A program made the position numbers and the translations under genes. This document shows, one piece after another, positions 45,573-47,599 of a stretch of 47,599 bases of DNA. Under the pieces are notes generated by a model, which ran no database searches, had not been told where the DNA came from, and saw only the letters and a list, made by a program, of their open reading frames with translations. Position 1 is the first letter of the stretch. Each line of letters starts with the position of its first letter. The DNA comes from Liquorilactobacillus ghanensis DSM 18630 (lineage in GTDB: Bacteria > Bacillota > Bacilli > Lactobacillales > Lactobacillaceae): positions 15,515 through 63,113 of the forward strand of contig NZ_AZGB01000029.1 of the NCBI RefSeq assembly GCF_001435235.1, given 5' to 3'.

Positions 45573-46958
45573 GTGAAAGAACTGACCAAAGGAAGTCCAA
45601 TCAAACTGATTTTAATGTTTACTTTTCCATTATTGATTGGAAACTTGTTTCAACAATTTTATAGCATTTCAGATACTTTAATCGTCGGGCAAACACTGGG
45701 AGTCAAATCCTTAGCAGCTGTTGGTTCAACGGGAAGTATTCAGTTTTTGATTATTGGATTTGCGCAAGGATTGACGGCAGGGCTATCAATTTTAACTGCG
45801 CAGTATTTTGGTGCACATAATTATAAAAAAGTTAAACAGAGTTTTGCAGTTAATATTGTAATTTGTACGGTAATGACTATTGTTTTAACAGCTTTGAGTC
45901 TGTTTTTTGTTAAAAACATCTTGCAATTAATGAAAACTCCAGCCGCAATTGCAGCTGATGCGCAAACTTTTATTTCCATTATCTTTGCTGGAATTTTTTC
46001 ATCGATGGCATTTAACTTGCTTTCGAATATTATTCGGGCTTTGGGAGATAGTCGCACACCATTGTATTTTTTAATTATTGCAGCTTTGTTAAATATCGTA
46101 TTGGAATTATTATTTATCTTGGTTTTTAAAATGGGAGTTGCTGGTGCCGGTTACGCCACCGTAATTGCACAAGTTTTTTCAGTGGTTTTGTGTGTTTGGT
46201 ATATTATTCGACGAATTCCTTTATTGCAAGTAACAAAGCAGGATTTTCAAGCAATTACCTGGAGAGAAATCGGTCGTCATCTTTATATCGGTTTGCCAAT
46301 GGCGTTTCAGACTTCAATTATTGCGATTGGCTCAATTATGATTCAGTCGGCATTGAATGGCTTAGGAACAACCGCTGTAGCGGCGACAACTGCTGCCAGC
46401 AAAATTGATCAATTAGCAATTCAGCCAATGATGTCGTTTGGTATTGGGATGGCAACCTTTACTGCACAAAATTATGGAGCTCATTTATATAATCGAATTT
46501 TACAGGGAGTTAAACAGTGCCTGTTTGTTTCAATTCTATTTAGTTTTGCAGCGGGTTTTTCAGTCATCTTTTTTGGTCAGGCAATGGTTTCACTGTTCGT
46601 TGGCAGTTCCGCTACTAAAGTGCTGCAATTGGCACAGGTCTACTTTAATGTTAATGGTTCATTTTACTTTGTACTGGCAACGTTATTTATTTTACGCTAT
46701 ACTTTGCAAGGTCTCGGTCAAAGTATTGTCCCGACATTGGCTGGTATAGCTGAATTGACCATGCGCAGTTTGGCGGCTTTACTATTAGCTACTTCATGGG
46801 GATATATTGGAACTTGTTTTGCTAATCCTTTAGCTTGGTTTGGCTCTTGTTCAGTATTATTGTTTTCTTATTTTAAAGCGATTAAAATGCTGCGAGCTCA
46901 AAGTCGGCAGGCGCAGGAAAAACAAGTTGCCAAAAAAGTTCCTTGTTTAGAAGAATAA
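45573..46958 (+). CDS. MATE-family efflux transporter
   Basis: 461 residues from GTG 45573 behind AGGAGG, with about 12 membrane helices. ELTKGSPIKLILMFTFPLLIGNLFQQFYSISDTLIVGQ and ALGDSRTPLYFLIIAALLNIVLELLFI are hallmarks of the DinF/NorM-like MATE group. Exports organic cations, drugs or metabolites in exchange for ions; the substrate is unknown. Starting at 45531 would add 14 residues without a ribosome site. Confidence 0.92.
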   Translation: MKELTKGSPIKLILMFTFPLLIGNLFQQFYSISDTLIVGQTLGVKSLAAVGSTGSIQFLIIGFAQGLTAGLSILTAQYFGAHNYKKVKQSFAVNIVICTVMTIVLTALSLFFVKNILQLMKTPAAIAADAQTFISIIFAGIFSSMAFNLLSNIIRALGDSRTPLYFLIIAALLNIVLELLFILVFKMGVAGAGYATVIAQVFSVVLCVWYIIRRIPLLQVTKQDFQAITWREIGRHLYIGLPMAFQTSIIAIGSIMIQSALNGLGTTAVAATTAASKIDQLAIQPMMSFGIGMATFTAQNYGAHLYNRILQGVKQCLFVSILFSFAAGFSVIFFGQAMVSLFVGSSATKVLQLAQVYFNVNGSFYFVLATLFILRYTLQGLGQSIVPTLAGIAELTMRSLAALLLATSWGYIGTCFANPLAWFGSCSVLLFSYFKAIKMLRAQSRQAQEKQVAKKVPCLEE

Positions 46959-46970
46959 TGAGTTTTTTGA

Positions 46971-46999
46971 TTGTTAAGTCAACCTTTTAGGTGTAAAAT
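46971..46999 (+). promoter_or_regulatory. Promoter of the small gene at 47030
   Basis: TTGTTA (46971-46976), a 17-bp spacer, TAAAAT (46994-46999). Confidence 0.55.
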
Positions 47000-47029
47000 C
47001 ATACAATAATTAGTTGAGGGTGGTTTTTA

Positions 47030-47236
47030 ATGAGTAATGAGTTTAAAATCGGTGAAAAAGTAAAGTGCAAGAAATTTGGTGCTTTAAACCATGACTTTAC
47101 TGGGAATATTGAGAAGATTTATGAAAATTCAGCGTTAGTTTCGATTCTAGAACATGAAAAAGAAGATGAAATTGCGGTTAATGATTTTCATAAGCGAGTA
47201 ATCGTCCGACTGAAGAATATGAAAAAAATCAGTTAA
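47030..47236 (+). CDS. Small DUF2187-like protein
   Basis: 68 residues behind TTGAGGGTGG. FKIGEKVKCKKFGALNHDFTGNIEKIYENSALVSI followed by RVIVRLKNMKKI looks like the small beta-barrel DUF2187/KOW-type proteins of lactobacilli (IEKIYENSALV is the telling stretch). Function unknown; nucleic-acid binding is possible for such folds. Confidence 0.72.
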   Translation: MSNEFKIGEKVKCKKFGALNHDFTGNIEKIYENSALVSILEHEKEDEIAVNDFHKRVIVRLKNMKKIS

Positions 47237-47243
47237 AAAGCGG

Positions 47244-47272
47244 CTGACACATGGAATTTTTTATGCTATACT
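47244..47272 (+). promoter_or_regulatory. Promoter of tRNA-Gly
   Basis: CTGACA (47244-47249), a 17-bp spacer, extended -10 TGC-TATACT (47264-47272). Confidence 0.65.
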
Positions 47273-47284
47273 ATAATTTGTCTT

Positions 47285-47355
47285 GCGGGTGTAGTTTAGT
47301 GGTAAAATTCCAGCTTCCCAAGCTGATGTCGCGAGTTCGATTCTCGTCACCCGCT
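47285..47355 (+). tRNA. tRNA-Gly (anticodon CCC)
   Basis: 71 nt: acceptor GCGGGTG/CACCCGC with discriminator T, D arm GTAGTTTAGTGGTAAAAT, anticodon loop TTCCCAA (anticodon CCC, as in E. coli glyU), T loop TTCGATT. CCA not encoded. The outermost pair of the anticodon stem appears to be C-A. Confidence 0.93.
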
Positions 47356-47360
47356 TAACC

Positions 47361-47541
47361 GTAGAAAAGAAGTAAAATGGTAGTTGATTGGTAGCGAGTC
47401 CATGATGGTGCAAGATGGATGATTGGCCCATTTGAAGCGTGTTTCTACGAAAAATTGATATTTTTGAGTGGATCGCCGATCAAAAAGAGTGGTACCGCGG
47501 GTAATTCTCGTCTCTTACATGTAGATGTAAGAGACTTTTTT
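47361..47541 (+). promoter_or_regulatory. T-box leader; target gene beyond the window
   Basis: Stem I closes with GTAGAAA (47361-47367) and TTTCTAC (47442-47448). AAATGG/CCATTT form the next helix, and AGTA marks the specifier loop. The T-box AGAGTGGTACCGCGG is at 47487-47500. The terminator pairs GTCTCTTACAT (47510-47520) with ATGTAAGAGAC (47525-47535) before T-run. The likely specifier in GAAGCGTG is GCG (Ala); AGC (Ser) or CGT (Arg) in shifted registers cannot be excluded. It begins 5 bp after tRNA-Gly, with no separate promoter seen. Confidence 0.88.
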
Positions 47542-47599
47542 TATTATTGTCTTTAGACCTAGTTGAGCTCGTGTGCGTGCGAAACAAAAAACCACCTGC

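Overview
The window is a chromosomal stretch from a low-GC Gram-positive bacterium of the Lactobacillaceae. Evidence: AT-rich DNA, many TTG/GTG starts behind strong GGAGG ribosome sites, extended -10 promoters (TGnTATAAT type), an SMK-box (SAM-III) leader on metK, T-box leaders, a PstSCAB system with two PstB ATPases, and glucan-binding repeats like those of lactobacilli from sugary niches (a Liquorilactobacillus-like organism would fit; the genus is inference). No prophage, CRISPR array or complete insertion sequence is visible; most of the window is ordinary core genome.

Layout. 1-2050: a decayed surface-protein locus, with a remnant of a glucan-binding-repeat gene, a secreted FIVAR plus glucan-binding-repeat protein split by a 4-base deletion, and the end of an ISL3-type insertion sequence. 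2200-7690: phosphate uptake operon pstS-(small membrane ORF)-pstC-pstA-pstB-pstB-phoU with possible PhoP boxes. 7970-10825: Fur-type site, tandem-domain FeoA, FeoB and a FeoB-associated Cys-rich peptide. 10880-16200: fba, SAM-III-controlled metK, T-box-controlled leuS. 16200-19460: amino acid permease and a lipid-linked-precursor flippase. 19540-24390: NAD(P)HX dehydratase (minus), two small unknown genes, two UspA proteins, tRNA-Leu(CAG), and a 1.5 kb stretch without recognisable protein genes that holds promoter/terminator pairs suggesting small RNAs. 24700-27580: permease plus class-III PLP enzyme closely resembling isoleucine 2-epimerase. 27577-29900: nucleotidyltransferase (minus), ackA, a small coiled-coil protein. 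29985-43190: all the de novo purine genes usually needed for IMP, plus purB, in two units, purE-purK-purB and purC-S-Q-L-F-M-N-H-D. 43240-47600: a divergent aminotransferase/LysR pair with overlapping promoters and a 29-bp palindrome, a MATE exporter, a small DUF2187-like protein, tRNA-Gly(CCC), and a T-box leader whose target gene lies beyond the window.

The purine unit has start/stop overlaps almost throughout, so translation is probably coupled; PurS+PurQ+PurL form the three-part FGAM synthase. The iron unit is also coupled by ATGA overlaps. The best candidates for something undescribed are the orphan promoter-terminator units at 22.1-22.7 kb, the small two-helix protein inside the pst operon, a convergent overlap that probably makes antisense RNA over a usp gene, and the LysR control region. 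I found no clear new multi-gene system.
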